Of a DNA stretch of 64,000 nt, positions 9,210 to 16,316 are shown one piece after another (the first letter of the stretch is position 1; the number at the start of each line of letters is the position of its first letter). Location of the stretch: NCBI RefSeq assembly GCF_020524035.2, contig NZ_CP129013.1, forward strand, positions 496,001 to 560,000, written 5' to 3'. Both the position numbers and the translations under genes were made by a program. This stretch comes from Bacillus carboniphilus. Lineage in GTDB: Bacteria > Bacillota > Bacilli > Bacillales > JAIVKR01. The notes below the pieces were generated by a model. That model worked only from the letters and a program-made list of their open reading frames with translations, was not told where the DNA came from and did no database searches.

Positions 9210-9764
9210 ATGGTTAGACTTCAAGGGGAACAAGTAGTATTAAGAAATTTTAAAGATGAAGATTTAGATATATTGTATTATTGGCGATTTGAAGACCTTA
9301 ATCAAGAAGCGAAAAAATGGAATGGTCCATACATTAAAGAAAGATGGATGTCGAAAGAAGAATTTTCAAAGAAGTGGGGACCAAAAGATCAAATCAGTCC
9401 AGGTGTTTATGACCAGTTAATTATTGAAGTAGAAGGGAAGGTTATTGGGACTTTTAGCTGCTATTGGATTGATCAAAATACCAATTGGTTAGAAACAGGA
9501 ATTGTTATTTATGACCCTCAATACTGGAGTGGAGGGTACGGAACAGATGCTTATCGATTGTGGATCGATTATTTATTCAATGAAACTTCTATTCACAGAT
9601 TAGGGATGTCTACTTGGTCAGGAAATATAAGAATGTTAAAAGTCGCTTCAAAAATTGGAATGAAGGAAGAAGCAAGAATTAGAGAAGCGAGAGAGGTTAA
9701 CGGAGTATTATATGATGCTATTAAGATGGGGATCCTCCGAAAAGAATGGACAGCTTTAAAATGA
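9210..9764 (+). CDS. GNAT-family N-acetyltransferase (RimJ/RimL type)
   Basis: About 184 residues. The N-terminus VVLRNFKDEDLDIL is the usual start of RimJ/RimL-type acetyltransferases. The acetyl-CoA site is recognisable as YWSGGYGTDAYRLWIDY (a QxxGxG/A variant), followed by HRLGMSTWSGNIRMLKVASKIGM, the classical N-x-R-x-x-x-x-x-x-K-x-G-F/M pattern. ATG 9210 sits four bases after GGAGGGG. The acceptor is not predictable. Confidence 0.87.
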   Translation: MVRLQGEQVVLRNFKDEDLDILYYWRFEDLNQEAKKWNGPYIKERWMSKEEFSKKWGPKDQISPGVYDQLIIEVEGKVIGTFSCYWIDQNTNWLETGIVIYDPQYWSGGYGTDAYRLWIDYLFNETSIHRLGMSTWSGNIRMLKVASKIGMKEEARIREAREVNGVLYDAIKMGILRKEWTALK

Positions 9765-9802
9765 GAACAAATTTTTAAGAAGTGACCTATACATACCCTA
9801 TC

Positions 9803-9834
9803 AAACCCACCTTACATTTTCGGTGGGTTTTTAA
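9803..9834. terminator. Terminator between the acetyltransferase and a convergent small gene
   Basis: AACCCACC and GGTGGGTTTTT form a GC-rich stem over a ten-base loop. It lies at the 3' ends of two converging genes. Confidence 0.8.
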
Positions 9835-10030
9835 AAGAATACGTTTCGAACCACTTGTTCTCTTTATTAAGCTTATAAACATCAAAGGTTATCCAAATAC
9901 TATAGATAAACGCTAGAAGTGGTGAGAAGAAGCTCCCTATACCTTCTGAGAAAAATAAGAAAGCATAGTAGATAAGTCCAATCGTTACTAGTAACTTTAA
10001 AATAAATACGTGTAAGTAAGTAGGTTTCAA
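9812..10030 (-). CDS. Small two-helix membrane protein of unknown function
   Basis: Seventy-two residues with hydrophobic helices at about 8-28 and 33-52 and a charged tail (DVYKLNKENKWFETY). GGACAAAAATTTTG precedes the ATG, giving a usable ribosome site. The 3' end overlaps the terminator hairpin shared with the gene on the other strand. I do not recognise a family. Confidence 0.65.
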   Translation of the reverse strand: MKPTYLHVFILKLLVTIGLIYYAFLFFSEGIGSFFSPLLAFIYSIWITFDVYKLNKENKWFETYSFKNPPKM

Positions 10031-10162
10031 AATTTTTGTCCTTTCTTTATAACTTTTCCTTCATCCTATATTATCATGATGGTCTAAAATAAATGTCAAG
10101 AAAAGATTTTATTGATTAACCCTTTCAATTCCTCTTTTTATTCTTTAATATAGAGGAATGAT

Positions 10163-11536
10163 ATGAATGCTAGAGGAATGAAAAAAATGTATAGAAAAAT
10201 TCGAAGGAAATTATATCGTTTATCTCCTTTTCAATTAATTGTCTCTTACTATTTAATCGCGATCGTTGTGTCCGTTAGTTTATTAAGCTTACCTATTTCA
10301 CTGCAAGAAGAGGCGGAATGGACCTTTATCGATGCCCTTTTTACTTCCGTTAGTGCAGTTAGTGTAACAGGATTAACAACAGTGCCTACTGCTGAAACCT
10401 TTTCTGTTCCGGGGGTTTTTATTTTAGCCTTTGTTTTACAGTTTGGTGGAATTGGGGTAATGACACTTGGAACATTCATCTGGATGATCATGGGGAAAAA
10501 GATTGGGTTAAAAGAGAGAAACTTAATTAAAACAGACCATAATCAATCTAATTTGTCAGGTCTGGTTAACTTGATCAAGCAAGTATTGCAATTAATTATT
10601 GCCATTGAAATTATAGGAACGATCATTTTAGGAACGTATTATTTGAATTATTATCCTTGGCAAGAAGCTTATTTGCAAGGTTTTTTTGGTGCGGTTAGTG
10701 CAACGACGAATGCGGGATTTGATATTACTGGTGAATCGTTAAAGCCATTTGCTAATGATTATTTTGTTCAGTTTGTGACCATTGTATTATTAATTCTAGG
10801 ATCTATTGGTTTTCCTGTTTTAATTGAGATTAAAGATTTTATGCTTTCAAAAAATCCACAAACCTATCGTTTTTCTTTATTTACTAAATTAACGACGATT
10901 ACTTTTTTTGGATTGTTGATTTATGGAACGGTGATGATTCTTTTACTTGAAATGAATCATTTTTTTGCAGATAAATCTTGGCATGAAGCTTTTTTTTATG
11001 CTTTATTCCAATCAGCAACGACGAAAAGCGCTGGATTATCTACATTGGATATGAAACAACTTAGTTATCCAACGCTATTTGTTATTTGTGGATTAATGTT
11101 TATTGGAGCTTCTCCAAGTTCAGTAGGTGGAGGAATTCGAACAACCACTTTTGCGCTAAACGTTTTATTTATTTATTCGTTTGCAAGAGGATACAGGTCC
11201 GTTAAGATTTTTAGAAGAGAGATTCATGAGCTAGATATTTTAAAGTCATTGGTCGTTACAATAGTCGCTATTTTCATTTGTTTTGCTTCAACTGTGATTT
11301 TATTAGTGACTGAATCCTTCACTATTATGGAAATTATCTTTGAGGTGTGTTCTGCATTTGGTACGAACGGACTATCTATGGGGATTACGCCTTATTTATC
11401 AAATGCAGGAAAGATTGTCATTATGTTTTTAATGTTTGTTGGTCGAGTTGGCCTCTTGACATTCCTTTATTTAATTGGAAGTAACCAAGTGGAGGCGAGA
11501 TACCATTATCCGAAAGAACGAGTAATTATTGGATAA
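10163..11536 (+). CDS. ktrD: Ktr-type potassium uptake membrane subunit (KtrD-like)
   Basis: About 457 residues forming the four membrane-pore-membrane repeats of the Trk/Ktr/HKT family. Selectivity-filter-like motifs are visible: SAVSVTGLTTVPTAETF, SATTNAGFDITG, SATTKSAGLSTLDM and SAFGTNGLSMGIT. The protein ends in the short VEARYHYPKERVIIG tail typical of KtrB/KtrD. It imports K+ with a cytosolic KtrA/KtrC-type gating ring encoded elsewhere. The position after htpX matches B. subtilis ykrM (ktrD). Confidence 0.93.
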   Translation: MNARGMKKMYRKIRRKLYRLSPFQLIVSYYLIAIVVSVSLLSLPISLQEEAEWTFIDALFTSVSAVSVTGLTTVPTAETFSVPGVFILAFVLQFGGIGVMTLGTFIWMIMGKKIGLKERNLIKTDHNQSNLSGLVNLIKQVLQLIIAIEIIGTIILGTYYLNYYPWQEAYLQGFFGAVSATTNAGFDITGESLKPFANDYFVQFVTIVLLILGSIGFPVLIEIKDFMLSKNPQTYRFSLFTKLTTITFFGLLIYGTVMILLLEMNHFFADKSWHEAFFYALFQSATTKSAGLSTLDMKQLSYPTLFVICGLMFIGASPSSVGGGIRTTTFALNVLFIYSFARGYRSVKIFRREIHELDILKSLVVTIVAIFICFASTVILLVTESFTIMEIIFEVCSAFGTNGLSMGITPYLSNAGKIVIMFLMFVGRVGLLTFLYLIGSNQVEARYHYPKERVIIG

Positions 11537-11572
11537 TAACAATTAAATACATGAGATGGTATTTACCATCTA

Positions 11573-11600
11573 TGCCCGTCTTGTAGACGGGTTTTTATTT
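11573..11600. terminator. Terminator between ktrD and the sulfotransferase gene
   Basis: CCCGTCT and AGACGGG with a tiny loop, then TTTTTATTT. It follows ktrD and lies at the 3' end of the convergent sulfotransferase. Confidence 0.8.
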
Positions 11601-12357
11601 ATTTAATAACATTTAAAGGATACGAGTAGGCTTCAAAATCTACTTTATATAATTTTTCGACAAGTGATTTTGTTTCCTTGTCATAAAAACAATCGTAGGA
11701 AGGGATAGGCTCGTTTTTAATTATTTGTTTCGTATATAATTTGGTATCCGCATATTGTTCATTTAGCTTCATGTTTGATCTGTTATGGTGGTTAGATTTT
11801 GTCAGTTCATGCAAGGGGGAGTTTTTTAAATTATATTTTGCTTCAATTTGTCTGATGTGCTTATTAAAGCTTTCAAGTTTAATATAGTGATCAATTAGAT
11901 GTTCAACCCCTTCAGTGTATTGATAAGCAAAATGATTGTTGATGTGTGAATGTTGTAAATTATAGTTAGTTAGTGTTTGTAAAAAAAATTTAAAGGATAG
12001 TCCCTTTGTAGCATCCACATTAATTTCATCTTGAAGGATTTTATGTTTCACTGTGTGAAAAAAAATACTAACGGCTCGGGTGTAAGGGTTTCGAATTAAC
12101 TTATATACTACTTTTTCTTTTCCTTTAAGTGATTTTATAATTTCATTTTTATTAGGAATATAGTATTCATTTTTACAATAATTATGAATTTTTCTAATAT
12201 TATCAATATTATCCTCTCCCATTTGATAAAGAAACCATTTTGTCAGTGATGTACACCCGCATTTAGGTGCGTAAAATATTATTATTGGAAATTTATTCGA
12301 ATATAAAGGACCTTTAATGTGATCTAAAGAAAACTGTTTTTGTGAGTTCTTCATCAT
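11599..12357 (-). CDS. Sulfotransferase family 2-like protein, tandem copy 1
   Basis: About 252 residues. The N-terminal IIIFYAPKCGCTSLTKWF fits the 5'-phosphosulfate loop of PAPS-dependent sulfotransferases, and KLIRNPYTRAVSIFF fits the 3'-phosphate-binding motif (RNPxxRxxS). The family moves a sulfo group from PAPS to a carbohydrate or other acceptor. It is close to identical over long stretches to the gene at 12733-13485, so the pair is a recent tandem duplication. This is not a usual gene for this part of a Bacillus chromosome; the acceptor is unknown. No signal peptide is seen, so it is probably cytosolic. Confidence 0.8.
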   Translation of the reverse strand: MMKNSQKQFSLDHIKGPLYSNKFPIIIFYAPKCGCTSLTKWFLYQMGEDNIDNIRKIHNYCKNEYYIPNKNEIIKSLKGKEKVVYKLIRNPYTRAVSIFFHTVKHKILQDEINVDATKGLSFKFFLQTLTNYNLQHSHINNHFAYQYTEGVEHLIDHYIKLESFNKHIRQIEAKYNLKNSPLHELTKSNHHNRSNMKLNEQYADTKLYTKQIIKNEPIPSYDCFYDKETKSLVEKLYKVDFEAYSYPLNVIK

Positions 12358-12380
12358 TCAATTCCTCATTTCCTTTTTTA

Positions 12381-12518
12381 GAGTCAGAAAGCATAAAAAT
12401 TTATCCTTATTTGGATGACGCTTTCATCACTGTCTAGCTCCATTGCTTAGCAACTCGTAAGTTTCTCGACGCACAGAAACAAGATGTGTATTTTTAGACG
12501 GGCGAATGCTCCTTTCTT
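12381..12518 (-). repeat. Repeat family B (AAGAAAAGCG-type element), short copy
   Basis: It starts with GAGTCAGAAAGCATAAAAAT, contains TGTCTAGCTCC and ends with GACGGGCGAATGCTCCTTTC. It is related to the copies at about 42281, 46530 and 51095, here in reverse orientation. It interrupts the region upstream of sulfotransferase copy 1; the corresponding region of copy 2 (near 13500) lacks it, which defines both ends. Confidence 0.8.
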
Positions 12519-12732
12519 ATATTTAATGTAAAAGGTAGTCAATTTGCTTGTGTGTTTGTCTATTTTATAATTGAACTAACATTTTTTTGTTTAAACTTTA
12601 TATATTGAATAACATATAGGTTTTTTGAGACAGGGTTTGTATTTTTTAGAGTTTTGAGTTAAGTAGAAAAAATGTATGACAAGGCTCGTCTAAATGACGG
12701 GCCTGTCTTATAAAAAATCACCTCAGTTATTA
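12519..12732. other. Duplicated upstream region of the sulfotransferase pair
   Basis: AATGTAAAAGGTAGTCAATT and the following thirty or so bases recur upstream of copy 2 at 13516-13560, so regulatory DNA was duplicated with the genes. Near 12683 the pair GGCTCGTC..GACGGGCC resembles a terminator at the 3' end of copy 2 (AAGGCTCGTCTAAATGACGG with TTATAAAAA after it). No gene is apparent. Confidence 0.55.
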
Positions 12733-13485
12733 TTAAATAAAATTCCGTTTGTAAGAGTAGGTTTCAAAATCTACTTTATATAGTTTTTCGACAAGTGATT
12801 TTGTTTCCTTGTCATAAAAACAATCGTAGGAAGGGATAGGCTCGTTATTAACTATTTGTTTCGTATATAATTTGGTATCGGCATATTGTTCTTTTAGCGT
12901 CATATATGAACGGTTATGGTGGTCAGATTTTATTAGTTCATTCAAGGGGGAGTTTTTTAAATTATATTTTGCTTCAATTTGTCTGATGTGCTTATTAAAG
13001 CTTTCAAGCTTAATATAGTGATCAATTAAATGTTCAACCCCTTCAGTGTACTGAACTGCAAAATGATTATTTCCTGGTCCATGCTTTAAATTACGGTTAG
13101 TTAAAATTTGCAAAAAATTTTTAAATGATAGTCCCTCAGTAACATCCACATTAATGTGTTCTTGTATTTTTTTGAATCTTAAAGTTTGTAAGAATATACT
13201 AACGGCTCGGGTGTAAGGGTTTCGAATTAACTTATATACTACTTTTTCTTTTCCTTTAAGTGATTTTATAACTTCATTTTTATTAGGAACATAGTATTTT
13301 TTTGTATAATACTTATGAATTTCTCTATTAATATTAAGATTATCCTCCCCTATTTGATAAAGAAACCATTTTTTCAGTGATGTACACCCGCATTTAGGTG
13401 CGTAAAATATTATTATTGGAAATTTATTCGAATATAAAGGGCTATTAATGTGATCTAAAGAAATCTGTTTTTGTGAGTTCTTCAT
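12733..13485 (-). CDS. Sulfotransferase family 2-like protein, tandem copy 2
   Basis: About 250 residues, with the same PAPS-loop (FYAPKCGCTSLKKWF) and RNPYTRAVSIFL motifs as copy 1. The two proteins are nearly identical at both ends and differ most in the middle (residues about 45-60 and 105-135), which may reflect different acceptors. ATTGATTT lies upstream of the ATG without a strong ribosome site. It is intact and in frame. Confidence 0.8.
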   Translation of the reverse strand: MKNSQKQISLDHINSPLYSNKFPIIIFYAPKCGCTSLKKWFLYQIGEDNLNINREIHKYYTKKYYVPNKNEVIKSLKGKEKVVYKLIRNPYTRAVSIFLQTLRFKKIQEHINVDVTEGLSFKNFLQILTNRNLKHGPGNNHFAVQYTEGVEHLIDHYIKLESFNKHIRQIEAKYNLKNSPLNELIKSDHHNRSYMTLKEQYADTKLYTKQIVNNEPIPSYDCFYDKETKSLVEKLYKVDFETYSYKRNFI

Positions 13486-13677
13486 AAATCAATTCCCCAT
13501 TCCTCTTTTTTATATTAGATGTAAAAGGTAGTCAATTTGCTTGTGTGTTTGTCTATTTTTGAATGAAGTTTTAAAATGTTTCGTTTTAACTTTGATACAT
13601 TACTGTCATTCGATCATTAAAGGTATGAATAAATTGTATTCTTTTTTAAAAAAAATAGAGATAAAGGAGGAATCAAA

Positions 13678-13842
13678 ATGAAAAGGAAAGTACAGTATAA
13701 CCAAGCTCAAAAAAATAACACGACGCCAAAAGAAAGTAAATCTGATACTGAATTTTCTTCTACGTATGACCAGGAAAACCCTATGAAAGGTGCCAATAGA
13801 AATTCAAAAGCAGGCTCACAAGGAGAACATATAAATGACTAA
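13678..13842 (+). CDS. Small hydrophilic protein, possibly spore-associated
   Basis: A 54-codon frame beginning MKRKVQYNQAQKNN after an excellent AAAGGAGG site. It is rich in Lys, Asn, Gln and Ser. It contains TEFSSTYD, loosely like the TEFASET repeat of gamma-type SASPs, but it lacks the repeated structure, so I do not call it one. Its end overlaps the next small gene by eight bases, suggesting co-translation. Confidence 0.6.
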   Translation: MKRKVQYNQAQKNNTTPKESKSDTEFSSTYDQENPMKGANRNSKAGSQGEHIND

Positions 13843-14020
13843 AAAAAATGAAAAAAAGAGTGGAGAACAAAAGCAGCATAAAAAAACGATGAATCCATCT
13901 ATTCTGCAAGAAGAGTTTAGCTCTGAATTAGGGGATTACAACTCAACCAAGATTTATGATGTTCTGGAAGGAAATCGTCATAAGATTAGAAGTGATAAAG
14001 AAAAAGACGATCAATGTTAA
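13835..14020 (+). CDS. Small basic hydrophilic protein of unknown function
   Basis: Sixty-one residues, very rich in Lys and Glu (MTKKNEKKSGEQ), with a more structured middle (EEFSSELGDYNSTKIYDVLE). AAGGAGA precedes the ATG. It overlaps the preceding small gene, so the two form a tiny operon. No family recognised. Confidence 0.6.
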   Translation: MTKKNEKKSGEQKQHKKTMNPSILQEEFSSELGDYNSTKIYDVLEGNRHKIRSDKEKDDQC

Positions 14021-14086
14021 TTCATACTGCGGGAGACTTTATACAAGGTTCTCCCTCTAAATACTATGAAAGAAAAGGTAAGTTGA

Positions 14087-14134
14087 TTGACATGCAATTT
14101 AAAATTGAGTATGATTCGTTTAAGTACTTAAACG
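14087..14134 (+). promoter_or_regulatory. Promoter and 18-bp palindromic operator of the arsR-type operon
   Basis: TTGACA (14087-14092), seventeen bases, TATGAT (14110-14115): a near-consensus SigA promoter. Directly after the -10 lies CGTTTAAGT-ACTTAAACG (14117-14134), a perfect 18-bp palindrome covering the expected start of transcription. This is the usual place for an autoregulatory ArsR-family operator. Confidence 0.85.
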
Positions 14135-14154
14135 TATAAACTGAGGTGGACATT

Positions 14155-14454
14155 TTGACAGAAGAAGTAATTGATGTTTTTCGTAGTTGTATCCCCTTAT
14201 TACAAACATTAAGTGATCCTGCTAGACAAGATATTATCGTTCTATTGGTTCGTCATCATACATTAACGGTTAATGAAATAACAAATCACTCAACTTTATC
14301 TCGACCTGCGATTTCGCATCATTTAAAAATTTTGCGCGATAATGGTTTAGTTACGATCGAACAGAAAGGGACTCAGCGTTTTTATTCTTTACAACTAACC
14401 GACGCTATTGAAAGAATGAAACGGTTAATTACAACAGTAGAAGGTGCTTGTTAA
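14155..14454 (+). CDS. ArsR-family winged-helix transcriptional regulator
   Basis: About 99 residues with the ArsR fold: LLQTLSDPARQDIIVLL (helices 1-2), then a recognition helix region STLSRPAISHHLKILRDNGL and a beta-wing. I do not see the cysteine pairs of metal-sensing ArsR proteins, so it probably senses something organic. TTG 14155 follows GAGGTGG by five bases and is preferred to the GTG nine bases earlier. It leads an operon with an SDR and an acetoacetate-decarboxylase-like gene and probably represses it. Confidence 0.87.
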   Translation: MTEEVIDVFRSCIPLLQTLSDPARQDIIVLLVRHHTLTVNEITNHSTLSRPAISHHLKILRDNGLVTIEQKGTQRFYSLQLTDAIERMKRLITTVEGAC

Positions 14455-14577
14455 GGGTGAATGGTCAAGAGGCAGACGAAGGTTTTAGCCAATTCGTTTG
14501 TTTTTGCCCTAAGAAAGTTCTACTTATGGTGCTTATGTTTATATGTTTAAACAATTAAAAAAAGGAGTGGGGTAAAG

Positions 14578-15348
14578 ATGAATAAAACAGTTTTAATTAC
14601 CGGTGCATCTTCAGGTATTGGGAAAGAGTTTTCCTATCAACTAGCGGAAAAAGGAATGAATCTTGTTCTAGTAGCAAGAACAAAAACAGCTTTAGAACAG
14701 CTAGCACAAGATATTAGGAGCAAATATAATGTAGAGGCAACTGTTTTAACTGCTGACTTAAGCGTCGAGTATGCGGCAAAGGAGGTTGTGGCTAACCTTA
14801 AGGAAAAAGGGTTAGAAATAGATTACTTAGTGAATAATGCAGGGTTTGGAACGACAGGAGAGTTTCTAGATAACGCTATGGAAAAAGATCACCAACAAAT
14901 TATGGTGAATATTGCGGCAGTTACAGATTTAACACATGAATTGTTACCCTCAATGGTTAAGAAAAAATCAGGAACCGTTATTAATGTTGCTTCGTTAGTT
15001 TCTTTTCAACCAGTACCTTATATGGCTGTTTATGCAGCTACGAAAGCCTTTGTTTTATCGTTTACAGAGTCATTGGCAGAGGAGTACCGTTCGAAAGGAA
15101 TTACTTTCTTTGCTATATGTCCAGGAGCAACAGAAACGAACTTCTTTAACGCAGCTGGAGATAAGACCCCAAGTAAGACTAGAACACCAGAGCAAGTCGT
15201 CCAAACAGCTTTAAAAGCAATAGAGAAAGGGAAGAATTATGCGATTGATGGCAAAATGAATTACGTCATGGCTCACTCATCAAGGTTTTTCTCTAGAAAA
15301 CAAGTTGCCAAACTTTCAGCAAAAATGTCTCAAAAAAATATGCAATAA
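14578..15348 (+). CDS. SDR-family NAD(P)-dependent oxidoreductase (classical)
   Basis: Classical short-chain dehydrogenase of 256 residues: TGASSGIGKEF cofactor loop, NNAGFG, catalytic Ser in NVASLV and YAATK (YxxxK). It resembles the YqjQ/DltE-like branch. AAAGGAGTGGGG precedes ATG 14578. It lies between the ArsR gene and an acetoacetate-decarboxylase-like gene, which suggests a small ketone or keto-acid pathway (inference). Confidence 0.88.
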   Translation: MNKTVLITGASSGIGKEFSYQLAEKGMNLVLVARTKTALEQLAQDIRSKYNVEATVLTADLSVEYAAKEVVANLKEKGLEIDYLVNNAGFGTTGEFLDNAMEKDHQQIMVNIAAVTDLTHELLPSMVKKKSGTVINVASLVSFQPVPYMAVYAATKAFVLSFTESLAEEYRSKGITFFAICPGATETNFFNAAGDKTPSKTRTPEQVVQTALKAIEKGKNYAIDGKMNYVMAHSSRFFSRKQVAKLSAKMSQKNMQ

Positions 15349-15391
15349 GCATATAGTTTAGTAGAGCATGATTTTCTAGAGGAGGAAGAGG

Positions 15392-16273
15392 ATGAAACCG
15401 ACATTTGTTTACGATGATAAACTACTTGAAAATGAGGATCGTTTTACAGATCCTTTTTTCAAGCGTTACAAATTGAAACCAGCTGATCAACCTCTACAAC
15501 TTGATAAACAAATAAGGAAAACGTATTTGTTTCCAACTTTTTATCGTGATGTTACATGTTCAATCGCAATTTTTTTATGCAACTATGAACAAGCAGAAAA
15601 ACTGATGCCTCATCCTGAGATTAAACCAATAAAGATGCCCAATAATCGATCATTAGTTGTCTTCTCAAGTTATATATACAATGAAGTGTTGGGGATTCAA
15701 CCATATAATGAGGTGGCTATGAGCATACCAATATTGGTTAACCCTTCACGTAATCCAATGGTTTTACCACTTGTTTTAGAAAATTTATTTAAAAATTTTG
15801 GCTATTATGTTTTCTCTATGCCAGTTACCTCTCAGGAAAATTGCATTCGTGGAAATGAAATTTGGGGTCTCCCTAAAGTGGTGCAAGAAATTGATATTTA
15901 TGAGGAAAAAGAACAGGTGATTACAATCGTAAAAGAGTATGATGGGACCCCTTATTTAACGTTAACTTTGCCTTCAACAGGCAAACAGAAGAAATTCGAT
16001 GTGACTTCAAATTTATACACCGTTTTAAATGGGGACCTATTGCAAAATGAAACAAGCTTCCAAGGTGATTTTACCATTCAAAGAAATATGAGGAAGCTGT
16101 TGAGTATAGAAAACAGGAGTAAAGCCATAAAAATTGGAAAGAGCCCTCATGGGGATCTATTGAATCAATTACAAATTGAAGAAGAACCTTTGCAAGTTAG
16201 ATTTGCTAAAGGAATGAATAGTTGCTTTCATTTGCCTAATGAGCGATACAAAGCGCCTATAAATATGGGGTAA
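15392..16273 (+). CDS. Acetoacetate decarboxylase family protein
   Basis: About 293 residues of the ADC-like fold. Typical blocks: YNEVAMSIPILVNP, then RGNEIWGLPKVVQEID, where the lysine of GLPK lies where ADC proteins carry the Schiff-base lysine, and a VRFAKGM C-terminal strand. GAGGAGGAAGAGG precedes the ATG. The family decarboxylates acetoacetate or carries out related chemistry, and many members have unknown substrates. Third gene of the arsR operon. Confidence 0.8.
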   Translation: MKPTFVYDDKLLENEDRFTDPFFKRYKLKPADQPLQLDKQIRKTYLFPTFYRDVTCSIAIFLCNYEQAEKLMPHPEIKPIKMPNNRSLVVFSSYIYNEVLGIQPYNEVAMSIPILVNPSRNPMVLPLVLENLFKNFGYYVFSMPVTSQENCIRGNEIWGLPKVVQEIDIYEEKEQVITIVKEYDGTPYLTLTLPSTGKQKKFDVTSNLYTVLNGDLLQNETSFQGDFTIQRNMRKLLSIENRSKAIKIGKSPHGDLLNQLQIEEEPLQVRFAKGMNSCFHLPNERYKAPINMG

Positions 16274-16276
16274 AGA

Positions 16277-16316
16277 AAACGAGATCGTGAGGAAGAACTC
16301 ACGATCTCGTTTTCTT
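16277..16316. terminator. Bidirectional terminator
   Basis: AAACGAGATCGTGAG and CTCACGATCTCGTTT form a long perfect stem with a six-base loop. It serves the acetoacetate-decarboxylase-like gene and the convergent radical-SAM gene. Confidence 0.9.

Noticed and set aside
13678-13842. Gamma-type SASP (SspE-like)
   Set aside because: Only one TEF-like box and no repeated domain; kept as an unnamed small protein.
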